Shown here piece by piece: positions 45,337-54,927 of a DNA stretch of 60,385 bases. Position 1 is the stretch's first letter; the number at the start of each line of letters is the position of its first letter. This stretch comes from Nitrospinota bacterium. GTDB taxonomy: Bacteria > Nitrospinota > Nitrospinia > Nitrospinales > VA-1. The position numbers and the translations under genes are program-made. A model generated the notes under the pieces. The model did no database searches, was not told where the DNA came from, and saw only the letters and a list, made by a program, of their open reading frames with translations. The stretch covers positions 1-60,385 of the forward strand of contig JAQCGX010000018.1 in the NCBI GenBank assembly GCA_027619975.1, in the 5' to 3' direction.

Positions 45337-46842
45337 CTACGAGGACCTTAATATAAAATTGAATCCAGATATCGGTTGGTCGTTTTCCATCCTGATGGTG
45401 GTGGGCTGACAGGACGCAACGACAAACTGAAATTCTTCCGCAAGATTCTGAATGTAGTCTTTGGAATGGGCAAACCGTCCTGTTTGTCTGAGTGAATAGT
45501 TTTCCCCTTCGCAACCCTCCGTGGAAAATAAAAAATACGAACCTTGCATCGCCCGGCTCTTGACCGTCGAAAAAAAAGCCGCAAGATTTCCAAAATAAAC
45601 CATGACGTCCGTCGCCAGAAACAAATCATAAGTTTCAGAGGATTGATTTAAAAAGTTTAAGATCTCGCCAACGGACAGGGCATCGTAAATTTCTTTTCGT
45701 TTCGCTTCCGCAACCATTTTGGAGGATATATCTACTCCTGCCAGGCGATCCGATAAGGGACGGAACGCCTGGCCTGAAAGCCCGGTTCCGCATCCCAGAT
45801 CAACCGCTCTCCTGAATCGGTAGTTCTTGCCTGCTAATTGGATCAGGTGTGTTTTCAGATCATTGGGAGCATTGTATTTGAGTTTGTCGACGAGTTGATT
45901 TTCAAAACTACCGGCGGCCTTGTCGAATAAACTCTCAACGTACTGAATGGGCGTGGTTTCGGTGGGGGTTCCGCGGATGGAATTCAGCATGTGCCGGGAA
46001 GAAAAACTTGCAGGGTCCAACTCCACCGCCCGCTGATACAACTCCGCCGCTTTTTCCTTCTTTCCCAGAGCGTAATAAATATTGCCAAGGTTGTTGTGGG
46101 CTTTGGCCAGATCAGGTTTTACGGCAATGGCCTTTTGGTAGGAAACCAGGGCGTCATTCATCCTGCCGACTTCTTCATAAGTATTGGCTAAATTATAATG
46201 AGCGTCCGCGTAATCGGGATATATTTTTAAAGCCTGCTGAAAAGATACGATGGCCTGTTCCAAACTTCCGAGCTCTTTGTAAGCAATGCCGAGGTTATTG
46301 TTTGCTTCAGGTTTAGAAGGGTCCAGATCGAGCGCAATCCGGTACGATAGAATCGCCGCCTCCAGATTGTTGACGCTATTAAATGCATTGCCCAGGTTGA
46401 AGTGGTAATCCCAGTCTCCGGGGTTGGTTTGGATGGCTTGTTGATAGGACGCAATCGCATTTTCAAAGTCTCCCAGTCTTGCATGGATGAGGCCAAGGTT
46501 GAAATGGGCCACATCCAGACCGGGCTCGAGAGATACGGCTTTTTGATAGGAGCCCATGGCTTCTTGCCATCGGCCTTGGCCTTCAAATACCTTGGCAAGG
46601 TTGTAATGAGCGTCCGCAAAATTTGGGTTGATTGTGAGAGCTTTGGCTATGAGTTCTTCGGCGCGGTCGAGTTGACCCAGTTGGAGTTCAAGCACTCCTG
46701 ATAAGTGCAAGGCGTCAAAGTCGTCTGGAGCTTTGGCCAGAGCCTCATGGAAATAGGTTTTGGCCTCCTGCAATCTGCCGTTTTGAAAATTTTCGACGGC
46801 CAGGTGCAGTAATTTTTGCGTATCGACAAGAGGGTCACTCAT
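45337..46842 (-). CDS. TPR-repeat methyltransferase fusion
   Basis: The N-terminal 300 residues are about eight tetratricopeptide repeats of the Pro-containing 34-residue type. The C-terminal 200 residues are a class I SAM methyltransferase: DLGCGTGLSG (about 348-357), then DISSKMVAEAKR, and YDLFLATDVMVYFG. The TPR part likely presents a protein substrate. Start ATG 46842 (MSDPLVD) is preferred over 46884. No close neighbour gives its target. Confidence 0.9.
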   Translation of the reverse strand: MSDPLVDTQKLLHLAVENFQNGRLQEAKTYFHEALAKAPDDFDALHLSGVLELQLGQLDRAEELIAKALTINPNFADAHYNLAKVFEGQGRWQEAMGSYQKAVSLEPGLDVAHFNLGLIHARLGDFENAIASYQQAIQTNPGDWDYHFNLGNAFNSVNNLEAAILSYRIALDLDPSKPEANNNLGIAYKELGSLEQAIVSFQQALKIYPDYADAHYNLANTYEEVGRMNDALVSYQKAIAVKPDLAKAHNNLGNIYYALGKKEKAAELYQRAVELDPASFSSRHMLNSIRGTPTETTPIQYVESLFDKAAGSFENQLVDKLKYNAPNDLKTHLIQLAGKNYRFRRAVDLGCGTGLSGQAFRPLSDRLAGVDISSKMVAEAKRKEIYDALSVGEILNFLNQSSETYDLFLATDVMVYFGNLAAFFSTVKSRAMQGSYFLFSTEGCEGENYSLRQTGRFAHSKDYIQNLAEEFQFVVASCQPTTIRMENDQPISGFNFILRSS

Positions 46843-47062
46843 GCAAAAAACACTTTCTTGATGGGCGATGAATCCCCATTGCAACCCAACCTTGCAAATT
46901 GTGGATTCAATTCAAATTGCTGCAATTATCATCCATTTTTGCTTTTTCGTAAAGCCTGGAAAAGCGGGCTATAAGGTGTCGGGTGGGAATGGAGGAGAAT
47001 AGGGGAGATTTGGATGAGAAAAGTTGAGAAGTCTCATTACTGTGTGATTGCCTGTAGAAGAA

Positions 47063-47084
47063 AGTTCCCCTCGGGGGGGGAGCT
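47063..47084 (-). terminator. Possible terminator at the end of sucD
   Basis: On the minus strand an AGCTCCCC/GGGGAACT stem with a C-rich loop overlaps the sucD stop and is followed by TTCTTC. It has one mismatch and a weak T-run. Confidence 0.4.
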
Positions 47085-47948
47085 ACAAAACCTTCTGTAT
47101 GGTTGTTCCAAGGTCAGCGGGGCTTTTGACCACCTTGATGCCGCATTTTTTCATGATCTTCATCTTTTCCTCTGCGGTTCCCTGTCCGCCGGAGATGATA
47201 GCGCCAGCATGACCCATGCGTCGTCCGGGAGGTGCGGTTTGCCCGGCGATGAACCCGACTACCGGTTTGGTGACATGCTTTTTGATGAAGTAGGCGGCTT
47301 CGTCTTCCGCCGATCCCCCGATCTCGCCGATCATGCAGATGGCTTTGGTGCCACGGTCTTTCTGAAACAATCCGAGTGCGTCTATGAACGTGGTGCCGAT
47401 GATTGGATCGCCGCCAATGCCCACACAGGTGGACTGGCCGATGCCTAGCGCCGTCAACTGCCCGACAGCTTCATAAGTCAGGGTGCCACTGCGGGATATG
47501 ATGCCGACGTTGCCCTTTTTGTGTATATGCGCCGGCATGATGCCGATCTTGCATTTTCCGGGGGAGATGACGCCTGGACAGTTGGGTCCCACGAGGCGGG
47601 AATCGGAATTTTGCAGGTAACGGTGGACTTCTATCATGTCGCTGGTCGGGATGCCTTCGGCGATACAGATGATCAGCGCAATGCCCGCATCGGCGGCTTC
47701 CAGAATCGCATCAGCGGCAAACGCCGGGGGAACGAAGATCATGGTGGCGTTGGCTTTGGTTTTCGTCGCGGCATCTTTAACGGTATTGAAGACAGGCACG
47801 TTGTCCAGAACGGTTTGACCGCCTTTGTTCGGCGTGACCCCGCCCACGACGTTGGTTCCATATTTCATGCATTGTTCGGTGTGGAACTGACCTTCACGTC
47901 CCGTGATTCCCTGAACGATCAACCGTGTATTTTCATCGACGAGTATGC

Positions 47949-47952
<4 letters not shown>
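47083..47952 (-). CDS. sucD: Succinyl-CoA synthetase alpha subunit
   Basis: The 289-residue protein has the CoA-binding N-terminus ([15 protein letters not shown]), NCPGVISPG, and the phospho-His site [12 protein letters not shown]. Start overlaps the sucC stop by four bases (ATGA). It converts succinyl-CoA and succinate. Confidence 0.97.
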
Positions 47953-49109
<1,157 letters not shown>

Positions 49110-49250
49110 AGATTCAGTCGTGATTTATTAGATTTCAATTGGGGAAAAGGAGACCGTTTTTATCATATGCCCTCAAATTTGTCAAAGCAAAATAAGGAAA
49201 GTCCGTACGTCAGCTTCGGTCGGCCTTATTTTTTTGGTATCTGGGGATAA

Positions 49251-49676
49251 TTAAACTTTTGAGGTGATACTTTTTAGGGATTGAGTGTTTTGCTGTTGTG
49301 CATGGTTGTTATCGAATATCTGGATCCAGGCTTCGTGAAGAGGTTCCAACACCTTTATAATTGATTCCAGGGCCTTGCGATCCGATTTGATGTTGGCCAG
49401 GGTCAATTGACGTAAAATAAATTGATACAGGGTCTCCAGACGGGCGGTGACCTCGCCGCCATTTTTCAGGTTCAGGGAAACGGATAGTTCATTGACAATA
49501 TCGTGGGTTTTCCCGATGTATTTTGCCTTCCCGGCAATATCGCCCTTTTCCATACTTTGCAGAGCCATTTTCGTAAACTTGATGGCGCCCTCATACATCA
49601 TCAGAATCAATTTGCCTTGACTGGATGTGGAGACTTCGCTTTGTTTGTATGCATTGTGATACCGGGCAGGGACCAT
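49251..49676 (-). CDS. fliS: Flagellar export chaperone FliS
   Basis: The 141-residue helical protein has the family pattern YKQSEVSTSSQGKLILMMYEGAI and LYQFILRQLTLANIKSD. FliS holds flagellin unfolded before export. It follows fliD by 53 bases on the minus strand. Confidence 0.94.
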   Translation of the reverse strand: MVPARYHNAYKQSEVSTSSQGKLILMMYEGAIKFTKMALQSMEKGDIAGKAKYIGKTHDIVNELSVSLNLKNGGEVTARLETLYQFILRQLTLANIKSDRKALESIIKVLEPLHEAWIQIFDNNHAQQQNTQSLKSITSKV

Positions 49677-49729
49677 GTGAAAAAAGACTCCTTGAGACTG
49701 TAGCGTTAATTTTAACTTGATCCTGAATC

Positions 49730-51346
49730 TTAAGATTTCAGGTTATTAAGTCCGGCGAGCGCACTCTCGAATGCGCCTTTTTGAGAATTCAGTTTTCCTA
49801 TGATTACTTCCAGATTGGCAAATCGTGACCTGAGGTCTTTTTCAAAGACCTCCAAACGCGATTCAAGAGAAGTGATCTGCTCATCAACATCACTGATGGT
49901 TTTGGTAAAGGTGTCGATTTCGGTCGTCAGGGGACCTTTAAGCGATTTATCCACCAGGTTCTGAAGGACACGGTCGATCGTTTCTCCAACCCCCAGAGAT
50001 AACGTGATCGTTCCATAAGATCCATCCGACAGATTGCCGAGCCTGAAGTTGAGACCTTCAGCGGCGGTTCCCACTGCTCCGGAGAAAAAGTTTCCCGATC
50101 CGGCGGCATCGGAATATTGATTCTGACCCGAAACACTCAATTGCGGCACACCCCCGACAACCCGCAAATCAAAGGTGCCGGCGACCGTATCTTTTGTGAA
50201 CCCGATGAAGGTGACATTATTGTTCGAAGTCGTTCCCTTGCTGGCGAACAGGTTACTCACACTGCCAATATCCGTGTTCAGAGCTGCGGTCAGTTTGGCA
50301 TCGTCTATTGATATCGTCCCGTCACTTTGAGTGCGGATTCCAATCTGGGATAGCGAGTTGAAAGTGCCCGAAACCCCCGGCACCGCACTGCTCAACGTGT
50401 TTCTCAGGCTCTGTTGCAGGTTTTGAACGGTGAAGTTGCCAAACAGAAGGCCGGTCGACCCCGTGTCGGTGTCTAAAAACTGTTGTCCATCGAGAAATGC
50501 TGATAGCTCATTGTACCCATCGACAAAAGCATTCACTTTCTCTTTAATTGCGGTTTGGTCGGAAGACAGAGTGACGATTCCTGAACCGGCTGATTGCAAG
50601 TTGATCGTGGCCCCGGTGATGACGTCGGTCACCGTATTATTGGACTTGGTGATCGTAATCCCATCCAAGGTAAAACTTGCATTCTGGGCGGACTGGGTTG
50701 TCGTGAACGACAATACTTCCTGGGTTTCGGCACCGATCAGGGCCTGATTGATTGACAGAGAAACGCTGTTGTCGGCTCCTGATTTCGTTCCGGCAACCAA
50801 AAGCCGGATAGGGTTTGTGGAACTTCCGTCATTCAGAAACGAGGCCTGGATATTGGCCCCGGAATTATTGATCGCCAGCCGCAACCCGTCCAACGTGTTG
50901 TTGGTTGAGTTGATATTGATTTGTGTAGTCGTTGTACCGACGGTGATATTAAGGATTCCCTGTGGAATCGTGTCAGAAGTGGCGCTGTAACTTGCGGACA
51001 CCAACTTGCTTTCCCGAGCCAGTTGGTTGACGACCAGGGAAAATGTACCGGAGGCTGCCTGACTGGTGGTGTCGAGGGTGATCACCTGATTGGTGTCGGA
51101 GGCGCTGTTATTTGAAAATACCCCTTTGGTGGAAAGGAACTTGGTTTCTGAATTTATGGTGGTGACAACACTTTTAAAGGTTTGCAATCTCGATTGCAGT
51201 TCCTGAAAAGCGAGTAGTTTTTCAGCTTCGAGGTCGGCCTTGGCCTCCAGCAGGTCAATCGGTCTCCTTTGCAAAGAGATCAGCTTGCTGACGATATCAT
51301 TGGTATCGAGGTTTGAATTGATTCCCGATATTAAGGATTCGGCCAT
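49730..51346 (-). CDS. fliD: Flagellar filament cap protein FliD
   Basis: The 538-residue protein opens with the FliD N-domain (ISGINSNLDTNDIVSKLISL) and has a Ser/Thr-rich central part and the C-domain ending in a coiled coil (EQITSLESRLEVFEKDLRSR). It caps the filament and guides flagellin folding. A sigma-28 promoter lies 57 bases upstream. Confidence 0.95.
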   Translation of the reverse strand: MAESLISGINSNLDTNDIVSKLISLQRRPIDLLEAKADLEAEKLLAFQELQSRLQTFKSVVTTINSETKFLSTKGVFSNNSASDTNQVITLDTTSQAASGTFSLVVNQLARESKLVSASYSATSDTIPQGILNITVGTTTTQININSTNNTLDGLRLAINNSGANIQASFLNDGSSTNPIRLLVAGTKSGADNSVSLSINQALIGAETQEVLSFTTTQSAQNASFTLDGITITKSNNTVTDVITGATINLQSAGSGIVTLSSDQTAIKEKVNAFVDGYNELSAFLDGQQFLDTDTGSTGLLFGNFTVQNLQQSLRNTLSSAVPGVSGTFNSLSQIGIRTQSDGTISIDDAKLTAALNTDIGSVSNLFASKGTTSNNNVTFIGFTKDTVAGTFDLRVVGGVPQLSVSGQNQYSDAAGSGNFFSGAVGTAAEGLNFRLGNLSDGSYGTITLSLGVGETIDRVLQNLVDKSLKGPLTTEIDTFTKTISDVDEQITSLESRLEVFEKDLRSRFANLEVIIGKLNSQKGAFESALAGLNNLKS

Positions 51347-51402
51347 AAAAGGGTCTTTCTAAGCTATTGGTGAAATAGAGACAGTTATCCCATTAAGGTT
51401 CT

Positions 51403-51430
51403 TTATCGGTCTGATATTTTATAAACTTTA
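51403..51430 (-). promoter_or_regulatory. Sigma-28 (FliA) promoter for fliD-fliS
   Basis: On the minus strand TAAAGTTT (51423-51430) and ACCGATAA (51403-51410) are 12 bases apart. The consensus is TAAAGTTT, 11 bases, GCCGATAA. The match is 15 of 16, with spacing longer by one. Confidence 0.75.
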
Positions 51431-51599
51431 ATCGTTTTGACAGGCTTAAAATCAATGAGATAAATTCAATCAAGGCAAGGCACGGTAAATGCGGGATTTT
51501 CTATGGCTTTCTGCTTCGATCTTAAAAAAAGATTGATTTGATCGTCGAGAATGCTAAATTACGGAACTCTCTCACCAAACAGAAATAATGGGGAAAAAA

Positions 51600-52229
51600 A
51601 TGGCAGAACAGTTTGATTTATTTGCAGAACCGGAAGAAAAACCGGTTGAAAAGGCGGCGTCGCCGAAAGAAGCTCCCAGAGTCCTGTATTTCGACCTGGA
51701 AACCCAGAAAAGCTCCGATGAAGTCGGAGGCTGGTCGCCCATGTCGATCAAATTGATGAAACTTGCCGTTGGAGTGGTCTGGGACAGCCGCGAGCAGAAA
51801 TACTTTGTCTACCGGGAAAATGAGGCGGAAAAACTGGCGGAAAAACTGCACACCGCCGATCTGGTCGTGGGGTTCAATGTCATCGGCTTCGACTACACCG
51901 TTCTGGAAGGTTATGGGCCTTTCGACCTCAATAAAATAAAGACCTTCGACATGCTTCTGGATGTCAAAAAACTTCTAAACCATCGCCTGGCACTCAACCA
52001 CCTGGCGCAACACACCTTAGGCGCGGAAAAATCCGCCGACGGCCTGATCTCCATCCAGTGGTATAAGGAAGGCAAGATGGACCAAATCATCGAATACTGC
52101 ACGCAGGATGTGGACATCACCCGCGACTTGTTCCTGTTTGGCGAGAAAAACGGCTATGTGAAATACAAAACCCGCGCCGGAAAAATCGAAGACCTGAAGG
52201 TGGATTGGAAGATTGGGGATTTGGTTTAG
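51600..52229 (+). CDS. 3'-5' exonuclease related to the PolB exonuclease domain
   Basis: The 209-residue protein from ATG 51600 has an RNase H-like fold with Exo I FDLETQ, Exo II GFNVIGFDY and Exo III YCTQDVDITRDL, the acidic residues for two metals. It resembles the YprB-like group. It has no helicase or polymerase part. It precedes the ParDE module. Confidence 0.8.
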   Translation: MAEQFDLFAEPEEKPVEKAASPKEAPRVLYFDLETQKSSDEVGGWSPMSIKLMKLAVGVVWDSREQKYFVYRENEAEKLAEKLHTADLVVGFNVIGFDYTVLEGYGPFDLNKIKTFDMLLDVKKLLNHRLALNHLAQHTLGAEKSADGLISIQWYKEGKMDQIIEYCTQDVDITRDLFLFGEKNGYVKYKTRAGKIEDLKVDWKIGDLV

Positions 52230-52267
52230 ACGGCTTAGCGGTCGGCTTATCGTATTCCCGCCAACTA

Positions 52268-52296
52268 TTGCCAAAATCATAGTACCAATATATACT
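52268..52296 (+). promoter_or_regulatory. Promoter of the ParDE module
   Basis: TTGCCA (52268-52273) and TATACT (52291-52296) have 17 bases between them. The -10 box lies inside the palindromic operator, so ParD binding would block RNA polymerase. Confidence 0.6.
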
Positions 52297-52317
52297 AATA
52301 TTTAGTATTAATATTGG
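52285..52317. promoter_or_regulatory. Palindromic operator of ParDE
   Basis: Left arm CCAATATATACTAA and right arm TTAGTATTAATATTGG are nearly perfect inverted repeats around TAT. Autoregulated RHH antitoxins bind such AT-rich palindromes. Confidence 0.65.
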
Positions 52318-52326
52318 GAGTTCATT

Positions 52327-52578
52327 ATGATGTCAAAAAACACCAGCATTTCTCTCGGTGAGCATTTCAACAACTTTATCGAACAGCAAGTTTCTCAAGG
52401 CCGTTATGGTTCCGCCAGTGAAATCGTCCGGGCAGGTCTGCGCCTGTTGGAGGAACATGAAAACAAGGTTCAAGCGTTACGCTCGGCCTTGATCGCAGGG
52501 GAAGAAAGCGGACCCGCCAGGAAATTTGCAGTCGATAAATTTTTGTCCTCGGTGAAGAAAAGAAAAAAGAATGGCTGA
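52327..52578 (+). CDS. parD: ParD-type RHH antitoxin
   Basis: The 83-residue protein has the RHH N-terminus (SISLGEHFNNFIEQQVSQGR) and the ParD feature YGSASEIVRAGLRLLEE. It neutralises the ParE encoded directly after it. Two ATGs in tandem (52327 and 52330) follow GGGAG. Its stop overlaps the parE start by eight bases. Confidence 0.93.
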   Translation: MMSKNTSISLGEHFNNFIEQQVSQGRYGSASEIVRAGLRLLEEHENKVQALRSALIAGEESGPARKFAVDKFLSSVKKRKKNG

Positions 52579-52861
52579 TTTTTTTCTGCGGCCAAAAGCA
52601 AGGCAGGATCTTGAAGATATCTGGTTTTATACCTATGAAACTTGGGGAGAAGATCAGGCCGACAGCTACATTCATGACTTGAATAGCGGTTTTCTGGCGT
52701 TAGCGGCCAAGCCTGAAAAAGGCCGACCCTGTGACGATATTAGAGAAGGCTACCGCAGGCACTCTGTAGGAAGGCATATTATTTTTTACCGAGTGACCAA
52801 AAAAGGAATTGAAATCGTCCGCATTCTTCATCAAAGCATGGACCCGGAGCGACATTTCTAA
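52571..52861 (+). CDS. parE: ParE-type toxin
   Basis: The 96-residue protein has the RelE/ParE fold: FLRPKARQDLEDIWFYTYETWG, then RHIIFYRVTKKGIEIVRILH. Full length, no frameshift. ParE toxins typically poison DNA gyrase. Its end overlaps the HEPN gene end by four bases on the opposite strand. Confidence 0.93.
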   Translation: MADFFLRPKARQDLEDIWFYTYETWGEDQADSYIHDLNSGFLALAAKPEKGRPCDDIREGYRRHSVGRHIIFYRVTKKGIEIVRILHQSMDPERHF

Positions 52862-53790
52862 CGAATGAATTGTTTTTGCAGTATGTCAGAAACATACCGG
52901 TCAACCTCTCCAAGCATACTGTGAAGTTCCGGTCGGTTGACAATGCCACGATGGACAAGGTCGTTACGTGTTTTGTAAATTTTTTTAAAGAACTTTTCAG
53001 CAGTCATAGAGAAATACTCCTTTTCCGCTAATAGCTCACGCGCCATTCTCTTTCCTGTTTGAGCAATGGATTCCTTTTTACGCCATGACAATTCGTCAAT
53101 TAATAATTTTTTATCTTCATCTGGAATTTCTGCATTGTTGGTCGCTTGAATGAGACTATCCACGTGGAGGCATGCTTCCTCTGATTTCGGTAATGGATCA
53201 AACAGAGCTTCCAGACACATAAATAACGTTAAAAACCTGGCACTGGAAGTGCTCTCAAAGTGGCTCATTGAATAGAGTTCTACTGCCAATTCTGCCCGCG
53301 GTGACTTAAAGTTGAAAGTGTCGGGAATCTGTTTAAGAGTATCAATAAAAGAATCTATCGATCTTCTACTCGCGCCTTTAGCATGCAAACTATAGAACAA
53401 TGGTTTTGGTTCTGCTTCAAAGATCGTAATTCCCAGCTTATCATCAAGAACCGGGGTGCCATGCTGCTGTGATAGCATTTCCCGCCCGTCCTTCGTTAAA
53501 CCACCTGGTAATGCATATTTACCAAGGTCAATTCCCACACGTTGCTTTGTTGCATAATAAAGAACTGCAATCTTCACCTTCTCAGCAGAGTCTTGTGCTT
53601 TTTCAACGGTGTTATAGGGGCCGCCGATAACGCTGAACCGGTTGCTTGAATTGAATTTCTTTTCTTTATTTAAGGCAGAAAGCTTAAAATTCTCGCCAGT
53701 TTGATTGCTTTTAAATTCGAGGAAAGTTTCTTCTTCGGTAAAGGGTCCCTCTGCTGCTAATTGAAAACAAACTCGATACTTGTAATTCAT
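52858..53790 (-). CDS. HEPN-domain protein with RX4H motif (Apea-like)
   Basis: The 310-residue protein has an N-terminal half of unknown fold. The C-terminal half has FLTLFMCLEALFDPL and ends with RNDLVHRG, an RX4H motif (Arg275 to His280), as in HEPN ribonucleases and ApeA-like proteins. Such proteins often cleave RNA in defence or toxin-antitoxin systems. It lies convergent with and touching parE, next to MoxR. No cognate MNT antitoxin is adjacent. An RNase function is inferred only. Confidence 0.6.
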   Translation of the reverse strand: MNYKYRVCFQLAAEGPFTEEETFLEFKSNQTGENFKLSALNKEKKFNSSNRFSVIGGPYNTVEKAQDSAEKVKIAVLYYATKQRVGIDLGKYALPGGLTKDGREMLSQQHGTPVLDDKLGITIFEAEPKPLFYSLHAKGASRRSIDSFIDTLKQIPDTFNFKSPRAELAVELYSMSHFESTSSARFLTLFMCLEALFDPLPKSEEACLHVDSLIQATNNAEIPDEDKKLLIDELSWRKKESIAQTGKRMARELLAEKEYFSMTAEKFFKKIYKTRNDLVHRGIVNRPELHSMLGEVDRYVSDILQKQFIR

Positions 53791-53853
53791 TTTAAATTTA
53801 TAGTCAGGAAGGATATGTTTGTTAGTAGTCCGCTTTTAGCGATCCTTTCTTCC

Positions 53854-54843
53854 TCACCCCACCTTCACTTGCTCCAGCAGTTTGTCGATGATGTCGGCAG
53901 GTTTGATGTTTTCCGCTTCGGCTTTGAAGTTGAGGATGATGCGGTGCTCCAGAACCTGGCGGGCGACGCTTCGGACGTCTTCAACGGTTATGCTGACGCG
54001 TTCATCCATCAAGGCGCGGGCTTTGGCTCCCAGTATGAGGTATTGCGAGGCGCGCGGGCCGGCGCCCCAGTCGATCCATTCATCGACGAAACTGGGTGAA
54101 CTGCCGTTTTGATTAGGGCGGGTGCTTTGCACCAGATCCACCGCATAATGGGCGACGTGATCCGAGACGGGGACGCGGGGGACCAGCGCCTGCAATTCCT
54201 GAACGCGTTCGGCATTGAGCACGACTTGCAAGTCGGGGCTGTGGCCGGAGGTGGTGGAGAGAGCGATCTCCACTTCCTGTTCCCTCGTCGGGTAGGTGAC
54301 GTTGATGATAAACATGAATCGGTCCAACTGGGCTTCTGGGAGCGGGTAGGTGCCCTCGTGCTCGATGGGGTTCTGGGTGGCGAAAACCAGAAACGGTTGA
54401 TCCAAGGAGTAGGTGTTGCCGCCGACCGTCACCTGATGCTCCTGCATGGCCTGCAACAGGGCGGCCTGCGTTTTTGGCGGTGTGCGGTTGATTTCGTCGG
54501 CCAGAATGATGTTTGAAAAAATCGGGCCTTTGATAAAACGGAATGAACGTTTGCCTGTCGCCTGGTCTTCATGGAGAATATCGGTCCCGGTGATGTCGGA
54601 GGGCATCAGATCGGGAGTGAACTGGATGCGGCTGAAATTCAAACTCAGCACCTTGGAAAGGGTGCTGACCAAAAGTGTTTTAGCCAGACCGGGCACGCCG
54701 ACGAACAGGCAGTGGCCTTTGGAAAATAAGGCGACCAATAAATCTTCGATGACAGCATCCTGCCCGACAATCACCTTTTGAATTTCCTGAATTACATTTT
54801 TTTTGGCTTGCACCAATTCTTTTGCCAGTTCCAGATCTTCCAT
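53854..54843 (-). CDS. MoxR-family AAA+ ATPase
   Basis: The 329-residue ATPase has Walker A GVPGLAKT, Walker B ILADEINR, sensor 1 ATQNPIEHEGTYPLPEAQLDR, and the MoxR lid. MoxR proteins act as chaperone-like partners of vWA proteins in envelope or stress functions. It comes after the TPR-peptidase on the minus strand. The usual DUF58/vWA genes do not follow in this window. Confidence 0.93.
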   Translation of the reverse strand: MEDLELAKELVQAKKNVIQEIQKVIVGQDAVIEDLLVALFSKGHCLFVGVPGLAKTLLVSTLSKVLSLNFSRIQFTPDLMPSDITGTDILHEDQATGKRSFRFIKGPIFSNIILADEINRTPPKTQAALLQAMQEHQVTVGGNTYSLDQPFLVFATQNPIEHEGTYPLPEAQLDRFMFIINVTYPTREQEVEIALSTTSGHSPDLQVVLNAERVQELQALVPRVPVSDHVAHYAVDLVQSTRPNQNGSSPSFVDEWIDWGAGPRASQYLILGAKARALMDERVSITVEDVRSVARQVLEHRIILNFKAEAENIKPADIIDKLLEQVKVG

Positions 54844-54927
54844 ATATAACTTTCACGTTGAAAGGGTTACTCCAGCTTTTTCTTCGCAGGATTGAGGAGG
54901 TTTGATCCTGTCTTATCCGCGACGTTT

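Noticed and set aside
47014-47448. Plus-strand frame near sucD
   Set aside because: Mostly antisense to sucD; no family match.
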